From Brumimicrobium mesophilum (GTDB taxonomy: Bacteria > Bacteroidota > Bacteroidia > Flavobacteriales_D > Crocinitomicaceae), in assembly GCF_003025005.1 (NCBI RefSeq), contig NZ_PVSS01000006.1:204658-268657 (forward strand): a stretch of DNA of 64,000 nucleotides, read 5' to 3'. Each line of letters opens with the position of its first letter. Position 1 is the stretch's first letter. Shown one piece after another: positions 7,411-16,222 of this stretch. Below the pieces are notes generated by a model. The model did no database searches. It was given only the letters and a program-made list of their open reading frames with translations, and had not been told where the DNA came from. The translations under genes were made by a program, and so were the position numbers.

Positions 7411-9822
7411 TTAATTATTCTTTACATATTTCTCTAACCACTGATCTTGTTCCCACAACAAGTGAAGAATGCTCTCTTTTGATTTATAACCATGACTTTC
7501 TTTTGGTAAAATTACTAATCTAACGGTTGCTCCTAAACCTTTTAATGCATTAAAATAACGCTCACTTTGCATTGGATAAGTTCCTGAATTGTTGTCTGCT
7601 TCACCATGAATTAATAACAATGGATATTTCATCTTATCAGCATTCATAAATGGCGACATTGTATTGTAAACTTCTGGAGCTTCCCAATAATTTCTCTCCT
7701 CACTTTGGAATCCAAATGGCGTTAATGTTCTGTTATATGCTCCACTTCTTGCGATTCCAGCTGCGAACAAATCACAGTGAGAAAGTAAGTTGGCTACCAT
7801 AAATGCACCATAAGAATGTCCACCAACAGCAACTTTGTTTCTGTCAATATATCCCATGTCGTCCACAGCGTCAATTGCAGCTTTTGCATTGGCCACGAGT
7901 TGTTCGATGTAAGTATCGTTTGGCTCTTCATCTCCTTCACCAACAATTGGGAAAGAAGCATTGTCCAAAACAACATAACCTTTTGTTACCCAATAAATCA
8001 TTGATCCATAATACGGGAAGGTGAATTTATTTGGGTTTTGGGTGTTTTGTCCAGCATTTGCTTTGTCCTTGTATTCTGTTGGGTAAGCCCAAATAATCAT
8101 AGGCATTTTCTCTTTACTTTCTTTATCATAACCAATTGGTAAATATAAAGTACCAGATAAATCTAAACCGTCAGCACGTTTGTAGTCAATTACTTCTTTT
8201 TGAACGTTTTGAATGCTTACGAAAGGATTTTTGAAGAAAGTAATTTGCTTTAATTTGTTGCGTTTAACATCTCTAAATGAGTAGTTTGGGTATTCCGTTG
8301 GAGATTCTATTCTCACCAAAAGTTGATTGTTTTCTAAATCATAATCTTGTAAGTTTTCAATTTTATCTGTGTATTTAGATTGGTAAACTCTTTTGGTTTT
8401 AAAATCTTTCAAATTAAGTTGGTCCAAGAATGGAAATTGACCTTCTTCAGAGTATCCATCACCTAATAAATAAGCGTTATCTCCTGAAAGCGCGATTACA
8501 CTTCTTCCTAATTCGTTTCTTTTCGTTACAAAACTTCCTGGATCGCTATATCTATCTTGGTAACTTCTGTCTGATAAAATTCGCGGTTCAACTGATGCAT
8601 CAGAAGGGTTGAAAACATATGATTTCGTATTTCGAGTGTTAATCCAATAATCACTTGCTACGGCTACAGAATTACTCGCCCATTGAATACGGCTCAATCT
8701 GTTTATTGTTTTAATTAAACTTCTTTCACTTCCATTAAAAGGGGCATCCATTTCGAAAGTTTCATCTCTGAAAGGAACTTCATTTTCAGGATCTCCTCCA
8801 TCTAGTGCTTTTGTGAAAATTAATGTAGCTGGTTTGTCACCTCTCCAAGAAAAGTTTCTTTTTCCTGTTCTTACGGCCATGAATCCTTGAGGTAGATCTT
8901 CGATTAATGGAACTTCTAATACTGTTTCCACCATTTTTCCATCTTTGGTGTAAATTGTTGTTTTTGATGGGAATCTGTAATAAGGAACTAAGTAGGAGAA
9001 TGGTTTTTCTATTGTTTCAATCATTACGTAGTTTCCGTCTGGTGAAAAATCAACAGAAGAATATAAATTACTTTCTAGCCATTTTACTGCGCTTCCATCT
9101 AGACTAATTTTGTAAAGTGTTGATAGCGCCAATTGCTCGAAATTATGTTCATCATTTTTATTGCTCAATAAATCTTGGTAAGTTCTATTTTGTGCTTTTT
9201 TCCCGTCATTTACTGAAATAGTTGGACCTGTAGGAACCGCTGTTTTCGTATTGATGAGGTCTTGCTTTTTTTCTGAAACTAGTTTTACTAATAATGAATT
9301 TCCGTCATCAAACCAGTTGATCACATCACCAATATTAGCATTAACATTGTCTTCTGTTAGTTTCTTAGCAGTTGCAGAGACTAAGTCCATAACCCAAACT
9401 TCAACTCCATTTGAAGTGGTGTTGGTAAAGGCCATTTTCTTTTGATTTGGCGACCATTTGAAATTTGTGAGTTTAGCATTCTCAGGTAAGTTTTTCACCT
9501 GAATGATTTCACTGTTTTTATCCTTTAGTTTTTTTACTTGAAGATTATTGTAATAATTTACACGACTTCCAATGTTCGTTTTTGGGTCGATACGTAAACC
9601 TCCCAATCGTAATTCCTCTTGAGAAAGTTCTTCAATAGAACCGTACATGTTTCGAGAAATTAAAATCATGAATGTTTTTGATTCGTCCATTAAAACGCTT
9701 GGCGCAAGTGACACATCGACTAAATCTAAAATTTCTTTAGATGGCTTTTGATAGGTTAATCCTTCTTGTGCGTTAACGCTTAAAAATGAAAGGAATACAA
9801 ATAGAAATGAAAATGTTCTCAT
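7411..9822 (-). CDS. Secreted S9 family serine peptidase (glutamyl endopeptidase-like)
   Basis: 803 residues: signal peptide (MRTFSFLFVFLSFLSVNAQ), an N-terminal seven-bladed beta-propeller (about 40-560) and a C-terminal alpha/beta-hydrolase domain. The nucleophile is Ser670 in GGHSYGAFM, the acid Asp743 in HGEADNNSG and the base His777 in PKESHGYKSKES; all three are present. Length and the GGHSYGAF motif fit the prolyl-oligopeptidase superfamily branch that includes plant chloroplast glutamyl endopeptidase and its bacterial relatives. It should cleave oligopeptides in the periplasm or outside the cell. It ends in a strong terminator and is preceded by a 97-base gap, so it is probably monocistronic. 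A decayed copy of its last exon-sized segment lies downstream at 6914-7042. Confidence 0.92.
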   Translation of the reverse strand: MRTFSFLFVFLSFLSVNAQEGLTYQKPSKEILDLVDVSLAPSVLMDESKTFMILISRNMYGSIEELSQEELRLGGLRIDPKTNIGSRVNYYNNLQVKKLKDKNSEIIQVKNLPENAKLTNFKWSPNQKKMAFTNTTSNGVEVWVMDLVSATAKKLTEDNVNANIGDVINWFDDGNSLLVKLVSEKKQDLINTKTAVPTGPTISVNDGKKAQNRTYQDLLSNKNDEHNFEQLALSTLYKISLDGSAVKWLESNLYSSVDFSPDGNYVMIETIEKPFSYLVPYYRFPSKTTIYTKDGKMVETVLEVPLIEDLPQGFMAVRTGKRNFSWRGDKPATLIFTKALDGGDPENEVPFRDETFEMDAPFNGSERSLIKTINRLSRIQWASNSVAVASDYWINTRNTKSYVFNPSDASVEPRILSDRSYQDRYSDPGSFVTKRNELGRSVIALSGDNAYLLGDGYSEEGQFPFLDQLNLKDFKTKRVYQSKYTDKIENLQDYDLENNQLLVRIESPTEYPNYSFRDVKRNKLKQITFFKNPFVSIQNVQKEVIDYKRADGLDLSGTLYLPIGYDKESKEKMPMIIWAYPTEYKDKANAGQNTQNPNKFTFPYYGSMIYWVTKGYVVLDNASFPIVGEGDEEPNDTYIEQLVANAKAAIDAVDDMGYIDRNKVAVGGHSYGAFMVANLLSHCDLFAAGIARSGAYNRTLTPFGFQSEERNYWEAPEVYNTMSPFMNADKMKYPLLLIHGEADNNSGTYPMQSERYFNALKGLGATVRLVILPKESHGYKSKESILHLLWEQDQWLEKYVKNN

Positions 9823-9919
9823 AGGAGCTGAATTTTTGTTTGTGATAAATTTATTGTGGTTCTAAAATAGTGAATGTTAATTGATAATGGTGATTTGGAA
9901 TTGATAAATCATGTTTGGA

Positions 9920-10597
9920 TTATTCGAGGAGAATTCTGCCGACCCAGTAATATTTCAATTGATTTGCAGTTAAATCAAAGCTGGTAAGTCTATTTTTGTA
10001 TTTGCCATTTCGCTTATAAGGATTGTTTCGATTATAACCATGACCATTTATAATGATAGAATGAGGAACCTCAATGAGCTTTAGATTAAATTTATACTCC
10101 TCATTATTGATAGTTAAAGTAATATTCTTAGGTGGAGATTTTATTTTTTTAGTTTTCAATTTTCTTTCAATTCTATTCGGTATGGAATCTCGTTTATCAT
10201 TTTTCAATTTGTAGGATAATCGGGTTTCAAAAGTTGAATCGGGTGGTTGAGTGTTGAAATATTCGAATTTTTGAATAAGGAGCGTATCAATCTTATAAAC
10301 GTTTTCAAGAACAATATAACTCCCTTTATTATCAACAGGTATTTTAACTTGTGATGAATCTGAATCAATGTATAAATTCCCCGTGAAATTTGGAAAGTCA
10401 TTTATCTTGTAAGAAGAAGTTGAATTATCATGAGATTCATTAAGTTCTTCGACTTTGAATTTTAGAGATGTTTCATACTTATCAAAAGTCACAATAGTAT
10501 CAATTTGAATGTAAATTGATTTCGTTTGAGAATTAGAAAAGAAGCTGTACGTAGTAAAGTTGAAAAGAATGAATGATATTTTGAGGAATGTTTTCAT
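9920..10597 (-). CDS. Secreted hypothetical protein
   Basis: 225 residues with a signal peptide (MKTFLKISFILFNFTTYSFFSNSQ, cleavage after NSQ is likely). The mature protein is lysine- and threonine-rich and predicted mainly beta from its alternating pattern (LKFKVEELNES, ITLTINNEEYKFNLKLIEVP). I recognise no family. It ends YWVGRILLE. It lies 97 bases upstream of the peptidase start and could be transcribed with it. Function unknown. Confidence 0.7.
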   Translation of the reverse strand: MKTFLKISFILFNFTTYSFFSNSQTKSIYIQIDTIVTFDKYETSLKFKVEELNESHDNSTSSYKINDFPNFTGNLYIDSDSSQVKIPVDNKGSYIVLENVYKIDTLLIQKFEYFNTQPPDSTFETRLSYKLKNDKRDSIPNRIERKLKTKKIKSPPKNITLTINNEEYKFNLKLIEVPHSIIINGHGYNRNNPYKRNGKYKNRLTSFDLTANQLKYYWVGRILLE

Positions 10598-10824
10598 GAT
10601 AGTTCAATTTATAAATTTAGCTCTCTAGTTTTAATTTGATTTATTCTTGAATCTTTAATTTTACCTACAAAAATGATATCGGTAGATTTTACAATCTTAG
10701 CGAAACGTTCTCATACTCAATGGGAATAAACATCAATTGTTTTTATAGTTTTTTCTTAGCGATTTATATACCACCAAAGAACTCAGCAAACTTAGTGAAT
10801 TCTTTGTTTCCTCAGGGGATAACC

Positions 10825-11208
10825 TTACAAAACAAACCTTTCAAAAATATCCTCCAATTCTTTTTTAGGATCTACACAAACACCAGTATGAGTAGGAGAA
10901 CTGTGAATAATCGTACTTCTTGTGGCAACTAACCATCGAAAACGATCGGGCATTTCCATTTGTGCAATGGCATTCTTTTTCGGATTCGCATTGCAAATAT
11001 CTACCCAAGCTTTTAAGTATTCTTCGAGTTCATTTTTACTATATTCACTTTTATATGCTGCCAACTTATCTTCGTCTATATGAAAACGAAGTTCAAGAAA
11101 TTTCTTTGGTTTAGAATAAAGAATAGCTCCAATATTGAAGAATTCTCCACGTTCAACGAGTGGTGAAAAGCGGATGATGGCATATTCGTATATAAATTTA
11201 TCTTGCAT
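10825..11208 (-). CDS. DUF3037 family protein
   Basis: 127 residues matching the DUF3037 pattern: YEYAIIRFSPLVERGEFFNIGAILY near the N-terminus, a central ELRFHIDEDKL segment, and PDRFRWLVATRSTIIHSSP with a C-terminal GVCVDPKKELEDIFERFV. The protein is cytoplasmic. Its start overlaps the end of the HipA-like kinase gene by 11 bases, so the two are translationally coupled. The DUF3037/HipA-like kinase pairing recurs in many bacteria, and the pair is thought to act together, but the biochemical role of DUF3037 is not known. It could be a partner, substrate or antitoxin-like regulator of the kinase. Confidence 0.85.
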   Translation of the reverse strand: MQDKFIYEYAIIRFSPLVERGEFFNIGAILYSKPKKFLELRFHIDEDKLAAYKSEYSKNELEEYLKAWVDICNANPKKNAIAQMEMPDRFRWLVATRSTIIHSSPTHTGVCVDPKKELEDIFERFVL

Positions 11209-11977
11209 CTTGAGCTTCTTTTACGAGTACATCAATTAATCCCAATTTTGCCATCATATATTCCAAATAAGCTGCACGTTTTTCATCTGGATTCAAGGTG
11301 TCTTGTTCATCTTCTAACCATTCTTCCGGAATAGCTTGAATAATTTCTTTAATCCTTTCTTCACTCAAATATTTTAGAATTTCCTTCGCAGCTTCATCAA
11401 GTTTGCTTGCTTTTTCCAATAAAACATGGTCTTTTATCATTGGGAAACTGCGGGTAAGATGGTTTCGCCAATTTTCCCAATTGTGGTGGAAATAAAAACT
11501 AGCACCATTATCTATAACCCATAATTCTTTCTTCCAAATCAATATATTTGGATTTTTAGTTGTTCTGTCAATGTTTGAAATCAAACTGTCCAGCATCACG
11601 ATTTTAGAACAAGTCATTGCGTCAACTATCGAAGCTAAAGGATCGTAAGTGATGGCAGCAGGTAAGAAATGCATTCCCAGATTTAATCCAACACTGAATT
11701 TCAGTAAATCTTGAACTTCTTCATCTGGTTCCATTATCGAAAATGAATCATCGAGGTTCATAAAAACCAATTCCGGCATTTTTAAACCAATTGCTCTTGC
11801 CAATTCTCCTCCAAGAAACTCGGCAATTAGTGCTTTTTTACCTTGTCCTGCACCTCGAAATTTAATGATGTAAGTGAATTCATCATCGGCCTTTACGAGT
11901 CCAGGCATTGAACCACCTTCTCGTAAAGGACTTATATATTGGACGACATCAACTGTGCGAATATCAATTTTGTGCAT
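11198..11977 (-). CDS. HipA-like protein kinase
   Basis: 259 residues, shorter than classical HipA (about 440), consisting of only the kinase-like fold. Visible motifs: a nucleotide-binding strand with lysine (YIIKFRGAGQGKKAL), a catalytic loop SNIDRTTKNPNIL with Asp and Asn in the positions used by HipA kinases, and a metal-binding VIDNGASF equivalent to DFG. The C-terminal part is helical. No HipB-type regulator is adjacent; instead the following gene (11-base overlap) encodes a DUF3037 protein. Classical HipA phosphorylates glutamyl-tRNA synthetase; whether this short family does so is unknown. ATG start at 11977; upstream gap is 164 bases. Confidence 0.82.
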   Translation of the reverse strand: MHKIDIRTVDVVQYISPLREGGSMPGLVKADDEFTYIIKFRGAGQGKKALIAEFLGGELARAIGLKMPELVFMNLDDSFSIMEPDEEVQDLLKFSVGLNLGMHFLPAAITYDPLASIVDAMTCSKIVMLDSLISNIDRTTKNPNILIWKKELWVIDNGASFYFHHNWENWRNHLTRSFPMIKDHVLLEKASKLDEAAKEILKYLSEERIKEIIQAIPEEWLEDEQDTLNPDEKRAAYLEYMMAKLGLIDVLVKEAQDAR

Positions 11978-12080
11978 AAAACGATTTGTTTTGGAATATT
12001 GATTTTAACTGAGCGAAGATAATGAAAAAGTAGGAGGATAGTTTTGAGAATATTTAAATTACTTTTTTAACAATGATGAA

Positions 12081-12107
12081 GGACGATTTGCAAATCGTCC
12101 CTACATT
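12081..12107. repeat. 27-bp palindromic repeat, copy 1
   Basis: GGACGATTTGCAAATCGTCC is a perfect 20-base palindrome followed by CTACATT. An identical 27-base copy lies at 21111-21137. It sits between the HipA-like kinase and the esterase gene. Form and placement are those of a dispersed REP-like intergenic element. Confidence 0.8.
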
Positions 12108-12141
12108 GGTAATTATTTACAATTCGTAAATCATAATTGAC

Positions 12142-13545
12142 CTATCTATATTTCCCTGCGTTTTTTTCTAATTTCGACATATATTCCTCCCATCTTTTGT
12201 CGCTATGCAAAGGTTTTAACCTTTCGTCATTGATAAAAGAACCATTTCCACCTAGTTTAAATTTATTGGCCAATAAATCTAATTGCTTGAAGGCTTCTTC
12301 ATTGTTTCCTGCTTGTACTAAAATAGGAACAGACCTCATTCTAATGTTATGAGTGGCTCTAATTAAACCTAAATCAAAGGCTTTTAAATAAAGTTCGTTG
12401 GCTTCTTTAAAACGTTTCTCGTTAGCTAATTCTTTTGCTTCGTTGGCTAATCCGTTAAATTTTGAGCGTAAAATTTGATCTTCAATTCTCTCAGTTAATT
12501 TTTTCTTTTCTCCTTTTGAAAGTTCTTCAGTTTCTAACAATTCAAGGGCGTTTTTACTTAATTCATTGCTGCTTTGGTATTTTCCATAACGACTCAAAGT
12601 CGAAGCGTGATTTAAAATTAATCCTGCGTTAATGTTTTGTTTTTCCTTAGTGAAAGCTTCTAATTCCCTGTAATAATTATTTAAATTCTCAACAATATTA
12701 ACATTTGTGTCAGATGCTAATTCTATGAGTTTATCATCCAATAAAGCCAATTTGGATGACACAGCGAGGTAACCTGCATCAAATGTTTGAACAAAGGTCG
12801 TCATGTGATTGGCCTTCTGTAGTAAATCATATTTCCAATACATGTTTTGTAAATTCGCCTTTTCAACGATAGTATTGAGGTTGGCTAAACTGTGTTGAAA
12901 ACTTTGCTCCATTTCTCCTTCAGTTCCAACAGATGTATAAATAAAGCGATTATTTTCCGGGTTTTCATCAAAAAACACCTGTGCATCTTTAAGAATTCGC
13001 TCATTTTCCATTCTTAAATTTGGACTAACCGCTATCACTGCATCAAAAATTGAGTTTTGCTTTATGACTTCATTGATTACAAATGTGCCACCAAGGGAAT
13101 GACCGATACCGATATTGAGGTCTTTCGTTCGGTACATTGAATCGACCATTGGCATTACCTCTGATGCTAAAAACAATGATAGTTGGTCGGCATTTTCAAT
13201 TTTATCAGACCGTGATTCTTTTTCCGTAGGAACAAATTCACCCCAGCGATTTTCTGAGTGAATTCCAACGATAATCATTGGAACACCTTCGTCTGTTTGT
13301 TCATAATAACTCATGATTGAACTCACCATTGTGAAGTAAGGTTCAAATTGACCATCGAAAATATAAGCTACAGAAAATTTCTCGGTTGACTTTTCTTCAA
13401 AATAGGCATTTGGATGAAAAATAGAAATGGTTCTTTCTTTATCGAAAACTTTTGAGTCAATTTTAAAGTCAAGTGGTTTGCCTTGTGATTGTGAATAAGC
13501 GAAATGTGAAAATGAAAAAATGCAGGCCAGGAGTAAATATCTCAT
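12142..13545 (-). CDS. Secreted esterase of the IroE/Fes-like alpha/beta-hydrolase group with TPR-like tail
   Basis: 467 residues: signal peptide (MRYLLLACIFSFSHFAYSQ), an alpha/beta-hydrolase domain at about 30-270 and an all-helical C-terminal region (about 300-460) resembling TPR repeats (FKEANELYLKAFDLGL, NNEEAFKQLDLLANKF). The nucleophile is Ser150 in GIGHSLGGTF; VAYIFDGQ and IIVGIHSENRWGEF match the strand and oxyanion parts of the esterase-D/enterobactin-esterase-like family; His in KANHMTTF is the probable base. The family hydrolyses small esters such as siderophore or acetyl esters; the substrate is not evident. Probably periplasmic and monocistronic. Confidence 0.87.
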   Translation of the reverse strand: MRYLLLACIFSFSHFAYSQSQGKPLDFKIDSKVFDKERTISIFHPNAYFEEKSTEKFSVAYIFDGQFEPYFTMVSSIMSYYEQTDEGVPMIIVGIHSENRWGEFVPTEKESRSDKIENADQLSLFLASEVMPMVDSMYRTKDLNIGIGHSLGGTFVINEVIKQNSIFDAVIAVSPNLRMENERILKDAQVFFDENPENNRFIYTSVGTEGEMEQSFQHSLANLNTIVEKANLQNMYWKYDLLQKANHMTTFVQTFDAGYLAVSSKLALLDDKLIELASDTNVNIVENLNNYYRELEAFTKEKQNINAGLILNHASTLSRYGKYQSSNELSKNALELLETEELSKGEKKKLTERIEDQILRSKFNGLANEAKELANEKRFKEANELYLKAFDLGLIRATHNIRMRSVPILVQAGNNEEAFKQLDLLANKFKLGGNGSFINDERLKPLHSDKRWEEYMSKLEKNAGKYR

Positions 13546-13629
13546 AAAAGTAGTTTTGTAGTCAATAACCCAAATATAAGGGTTTGGTTACACTAAAAAA
13601 GATAAAAACTGAATCATATGTAAAGTTTG

Positions 13630-13661
13630 TTTGACATATTGTAATAATTGTTTTACTTTCG
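13630..13661 (+). promoter_or_regulatory. Candidate Bacteroidota-type promoter of the membrane protein/XRE operon
   Basis: TTTG at 13630-13633 is followed after 20 bases by TACTTTCG at 13654-13661, one base away from the TAnnTTTG -7 consensus. Another TTTG lies at 13626. The ATG at 13683 is 21 bases further on. This is pattern matching only. Confidence 0.4.
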
Positions 13662-13682
13662 TCGAGAATTAAATTAATAATT

Positions 13683-14162
13683 ATGAAAGTTAAATACCTG
13701 TTTCCCAGTAAATACAAGAAGATTGGATGGATTATTCTAATTCCATCATTCATTTTTGGTCTAATCTCTTTTATCAATGGAGGATTTGCACCAGAATTTT
13801 TAACGATTAGCGTTCCTTCAATAATTTCATCGGAATTATTTTCAGAAATGAAGTTTTTTAGTTTGGTAAAGAACAATATTTTGGACGAAATTTTATTAAT
13901 TCTCGTTATTGTAAGTTCTCTAATGGTAGCATTTTCTAAAGAAAAGACAGAAGATGAATTCATTGCTAAAATCCGACTAGAGTCTTTGGTTTGGGCTGTT
14001 TATGTAAATTATGGAATTCTATTATTGTCCATTTTGTTTATTTATGATTTGGCCTTTTTAAATGTCATGATTTTCAACATGTTTACGATTTTACTTTTCT
14101 TTGTAATTCGTTTCAATTGGCAACTTTTAAAACTTAAAAAATCGGCTAGTTATGAAGAATAG
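13683..14162 (+). CDS. Four-helix membrane protein paired with XRE regulator
   Basis: 159 residues with four hydrophobic segments (about 14-34, 62-82, 98-118 and 122-142) and short charged loops, ending KKSASYEE. I do not recognise a named family, but membrane proteins of this size directly in front of a small XRE regulator are a recurrent arrangement in Bacteroidota and Firmicutes. The stop overlaps the start of the regulator gene by 11 bases (14152-14162), which implies coupled translation. The membrane protein may sense a signal or be the target controlled by the regulator. An open frame on the opposite strand (13562-13963) is a shadow. Confidence 0.8.
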   Translation: MKVKYLFPSKYKKIGWIILIPSFIFGLISFINGGFAPEFLTISVPSIISSELFSEMKFFSLVKNNILDEILLILVIVSSLMVAFSKEKTEDEFIAKIRLESLVWAVYVNYGILLLSILFIYDLAFLNVMIFNMFTILLFFVIRFNWQLLKLKKSASYEE

Positions 14163-14358
14163 TATAAAAGTAGAAAGAGCCAAAAAGAATATTACGCAAG
14201 CCGAATTAGCGAAGCTGGCCAAAGTAAGTCGACAAACGATCAATGCAATGGAGTTGGGGAAATATGTTCCATCGACAGTTTTGGCGTTAAGATTAGCACA
14301 AATTTTCGAAGTGGAAATAAGTGAAATTTTTGTTTTGGAGGATAGTGATTGGGAGTAG
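14152..14358 (+). CDS. Small XRE/Cro-type helix-turn-helix regulator
   Basis: 68 residues that are almost entirely one HTH_3 (Cro/C1) domain: KVERAKKNITQAELAKLAKV then SRQTINAMELGKYVPST, where TQAELAKLAKVSRQTINAME is helix 2-turn-recognition helix. The end (EISEIFVLEDSDWE) is the short acidic tail common to the YgzD/YozG-type small regulators. It binds DNA, presumably at its own operon. It overlaps the membrane protein gene by 11 bases. Confidence 0.9.
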   Translation: MKNSIKVERAKKNITQAELAKLAKVSRQTINAMELGKYVPSTVLALRLAQIFEVEISEIFVLEDSDWE

Positions 14359-14377
14359 TGTAGTTATGTTTGCATAA

Positions 14378-14443
14378 TGGGACGCGGACGACACGGATAC
14401 TACGGCGGGCTCAGTAGAACTGCAGGCAACGCGGATATTCACG
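14378..14443. repeat. GC-rich intergenic remnant with repeated CGCGGA/CACGGAT motifs
   Basis: Unlike the surrounding AT-rich DNA, this stretch carries GACGCGGACGACACGGATAC and, further on, ACGCGGATATTCACGGATTT, two variants of the same unit 40 bases apart, with CGGGCTCAGTA between them. No protein or stable structure is evident. It looks like a decayed dispersed repeat. Confidence 0.45.
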
Positions 14444-14506
14444 GATTTTTTGTTTGACTCTTATTGTATTGCGGTTTTGTGGAAGTCTCTAAAGAATATC
14501 TTCTTG

Positions 14507-15616
14507 TCAATCAACAGATTCCTTTATCGCCTCAAAAGTCTCAATTGCTATCACCTCAGCATCTTTCACCATGTCTTTTCCTAACCATGATGTCATTTTG
14601 AAACCAATTCCTGCTGCAATGACCTGACCAACAAATGGAACCCATTTTGATGCAGATTTTGTTGCCAATGTGGAACCTACTTTCTTTAGTAAAATCATAA
14701 TTGCCTCTTTTCCTCCGTATTTTGTAGAATATTGAAGAACGATCGAAGCGATAAACTTGGCGCTTTTCTTATCTAAAAATTGAATATTGAAAGCTTGTTG
14801 TTCTTTGCCAAGACCGTAAATGGATTGAACTTCTTTTGACATTTTTACAACTAGTGCTAAATCAACACTAATATCGAGTCCTGGAATTGGATTTAATCCG
14901 TTGGCCGCCGCCAGAGCTGAATGTCTCATCACTGTTTTTTCAGCGATTCTTTTTTTTTCGTCTAGAATTTTTTGACTCGTAATGTTGATGTCCGCAATAA
15001 ATCGTTCTTTTTTAAAGCTATTTAGAGAAAAAAAAATATCCTCCAATAATCTACTGAAATCGAATTTTTTCGGATGGTCGGCAGAAGTCAAATAAATCCC
15101 ATTGACCTCCAATCCTTTGATGTTTTCTTCAATATTTTCGAAAATCTTTTTGTAGGTTGCACTGCCCAAAACACCTCTTTTTAATCCTCTTTCTATGGAA
15201 AAGTCGATTTTCGTTCTCACTATGAAGACAGGTTTTTTTATGGCAAGGAGTTCTTTGATTAAGTACAAATCATCTTCAAAGAAGCGATCTGCGGTGACTA
15301 AAATTACGCAATCAAATTCATCAATTTTGAATTCTTTAATGTAATCTTCTTTCGGAAAGTTTGATGTTGAACAGCCAGGTAGGTCATAAAATAAAAGTCC
15401 ATTGCTTTCAATTGGATCTTCGAGGTTAACCGTAGTTTCTATTTCACCAACCTCTGCGATTTCTTCACCAGCAATGGCATTAATTAAGGAAGATTTACCC
15501 GTTCCACTTCGTCCAATGATTCCGCATTTGATTTTAGCATTTTTGTAGCTTTCTAAGTCTTTATTAATTTTATTGAGTACCTCTTTTGGGTTCATCTTGT
15601 CGATTTCCATATTCAT
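14507..15616 (-). CDS. IRG-like (immunity-related GTPase family) dynamin-superfamily GTPase
   Basis: 369 residues. N-terminal GTPase domain (about 25-215): P-loop GRSGTGKSS at 35-43, G3 DLPG at 78-81, G4 TKID at 135-138. The segment from 215 onward is helical with hydrophobic stretches (ALAAANGLNPIPGLDISVD, GSTLATKSASKWVPFVGQVI) of the kind seen in IRG/p47 GTPases and DUF697 membrane-associated proteins. The GLNPIPGLD motif and the order of elements match bacterial IRG-family proteins. These GTPases are thought to bind and remodel membranes; the bacterial roles are poorly known. The gene stands alone between a convergent XRE operon and a lipoprotein, so context gives no partner. Cytoplasmic or inner-membrane peripheral. 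Confidence 0.85.
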   Translation of the reverse strand: MNMEIDKMNPKEVLNKINKDLESYKNAKIKCGIIGRSGTGKSSLINAIAGEEIAEVGEIETTVNLEDPIESNGLLFYDLPGCSTSNFPKEDYIKEFKIDEFDCVILVTADRFFEDDLYLIKELLAIKKPVFIVRTKIDFSIERGLKRGVLGSATYKKIFENIEENIKGLEVNGIYLTSADHPKKFDFSRLLEDIFFSLNSFKKERFIADINITSQKILDEKKRIAEKTVMRHSALAAANGLNPIPGLDISVDLALVVKMSKEVQSIYGLGKEQQAFNIQFLDKKSAKFIASIVLQYSTKYGGKEAIMILLKKVGSTLATKSASKWVPFVGQVIAAGIGFKMTSWLGKDMVKDAEVIAIETFEAIKESVD

Positions 15617-15708
15617 AAAGATAACTAGGATTTGTTTAATATTGAAGTGATTTTGTGAATAAGAGATTTCAGAAATCTTAAAAAAACCTAAGTTGCCATA
15701 AATTTCAA

Positions 15709-16113
15709 CTATTTACGCGAAAAGGTATAAGTAAATCCGTCGTAGTGATTGTCGCTTATGTAGAGTTTATCATCTTCTATCGTAAACATTTCATAATCAC
15801 CATTTAAGTAAACGATAGCTGGTTTTTCTTCGCTAGAGTAAATAGACTCTTTCATTTTTATGCGATACTTCTTTTGACTTTCTTTGTTTGAACCTTCATA
15901 AACTTTGAAGAATCCTCTTTCGGTAAATTCTATCCAACTGTCACTGTTGTATTTTGTACTTCCTCCGGCACCGGAAAAACCTCCAGAATCATATTCATAC
16001 TCCCATGAACCAAACAATTCGCGTGATTCTTCATTTGGTGTTGAGATTTTCTTGCAAGCAGATGTCATAGCCAGTAGTGAAGCGGATAAGAATATAATTA
16101 GAAACTGTTTCAT
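15709..16113 (-). CDS. Small lipoprotein, lipocalin-like
   Basis: 134 residues with an SPII signal (LAMTSAC, Cys20). The mature protein starts with ELFGSWEYEYDSGG, the G-x-W entry of lipocalin-like beta-barrels, and continues with alternating strands (SWIEFTERGFFKVYEG, KKYRIKMKESIY, AIVYLNGDYEMFTIED, DKLYISDNHYDGFTYTFSRK). This is the general look of lipocalin-like Bacteroidota lipoproteins. The ligand is unknown. ATG at 16113; 92 bases separate it from the downstream GTPase start. Confidence 0.75.
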   Translation of the reverse strand: MKQFLIIFLSASLLAMTSACKKISTPNEESRELFGSWEYEYDSGGFSGAGGSTKYNSDSWIEFTERGFFKVYEGSNKESQKKYRIKMKESIYSSEEKPAIVYLNGDYEMFTIEDDKLYISDNHYDGFTYTFSRK

Positions 16114-16222
16114 GTTTTGTATTTAAAGCTTTAATTGTCAAGTTTGAAGGATAGAAAATTACAATTTTTCAATTGACTTACAAAGGATAATATTTGATTT
16201 AACATTTGTGAGTGTTATTAGC

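Noticed and set aside
7803..8024. Plus-strand frames of 60-73 codons inside the peptidase
   Set aside because: Antisense shadows of a gene with complete catalytic motifs.
13562..13963. 133-codon minus-strand open frame
   Set aside because: It lies antisense to the membrane protein gene, which has a start, regular hydrophobic helices and an 11-base overlap with the XRE gene; this frame has no recognisable features.
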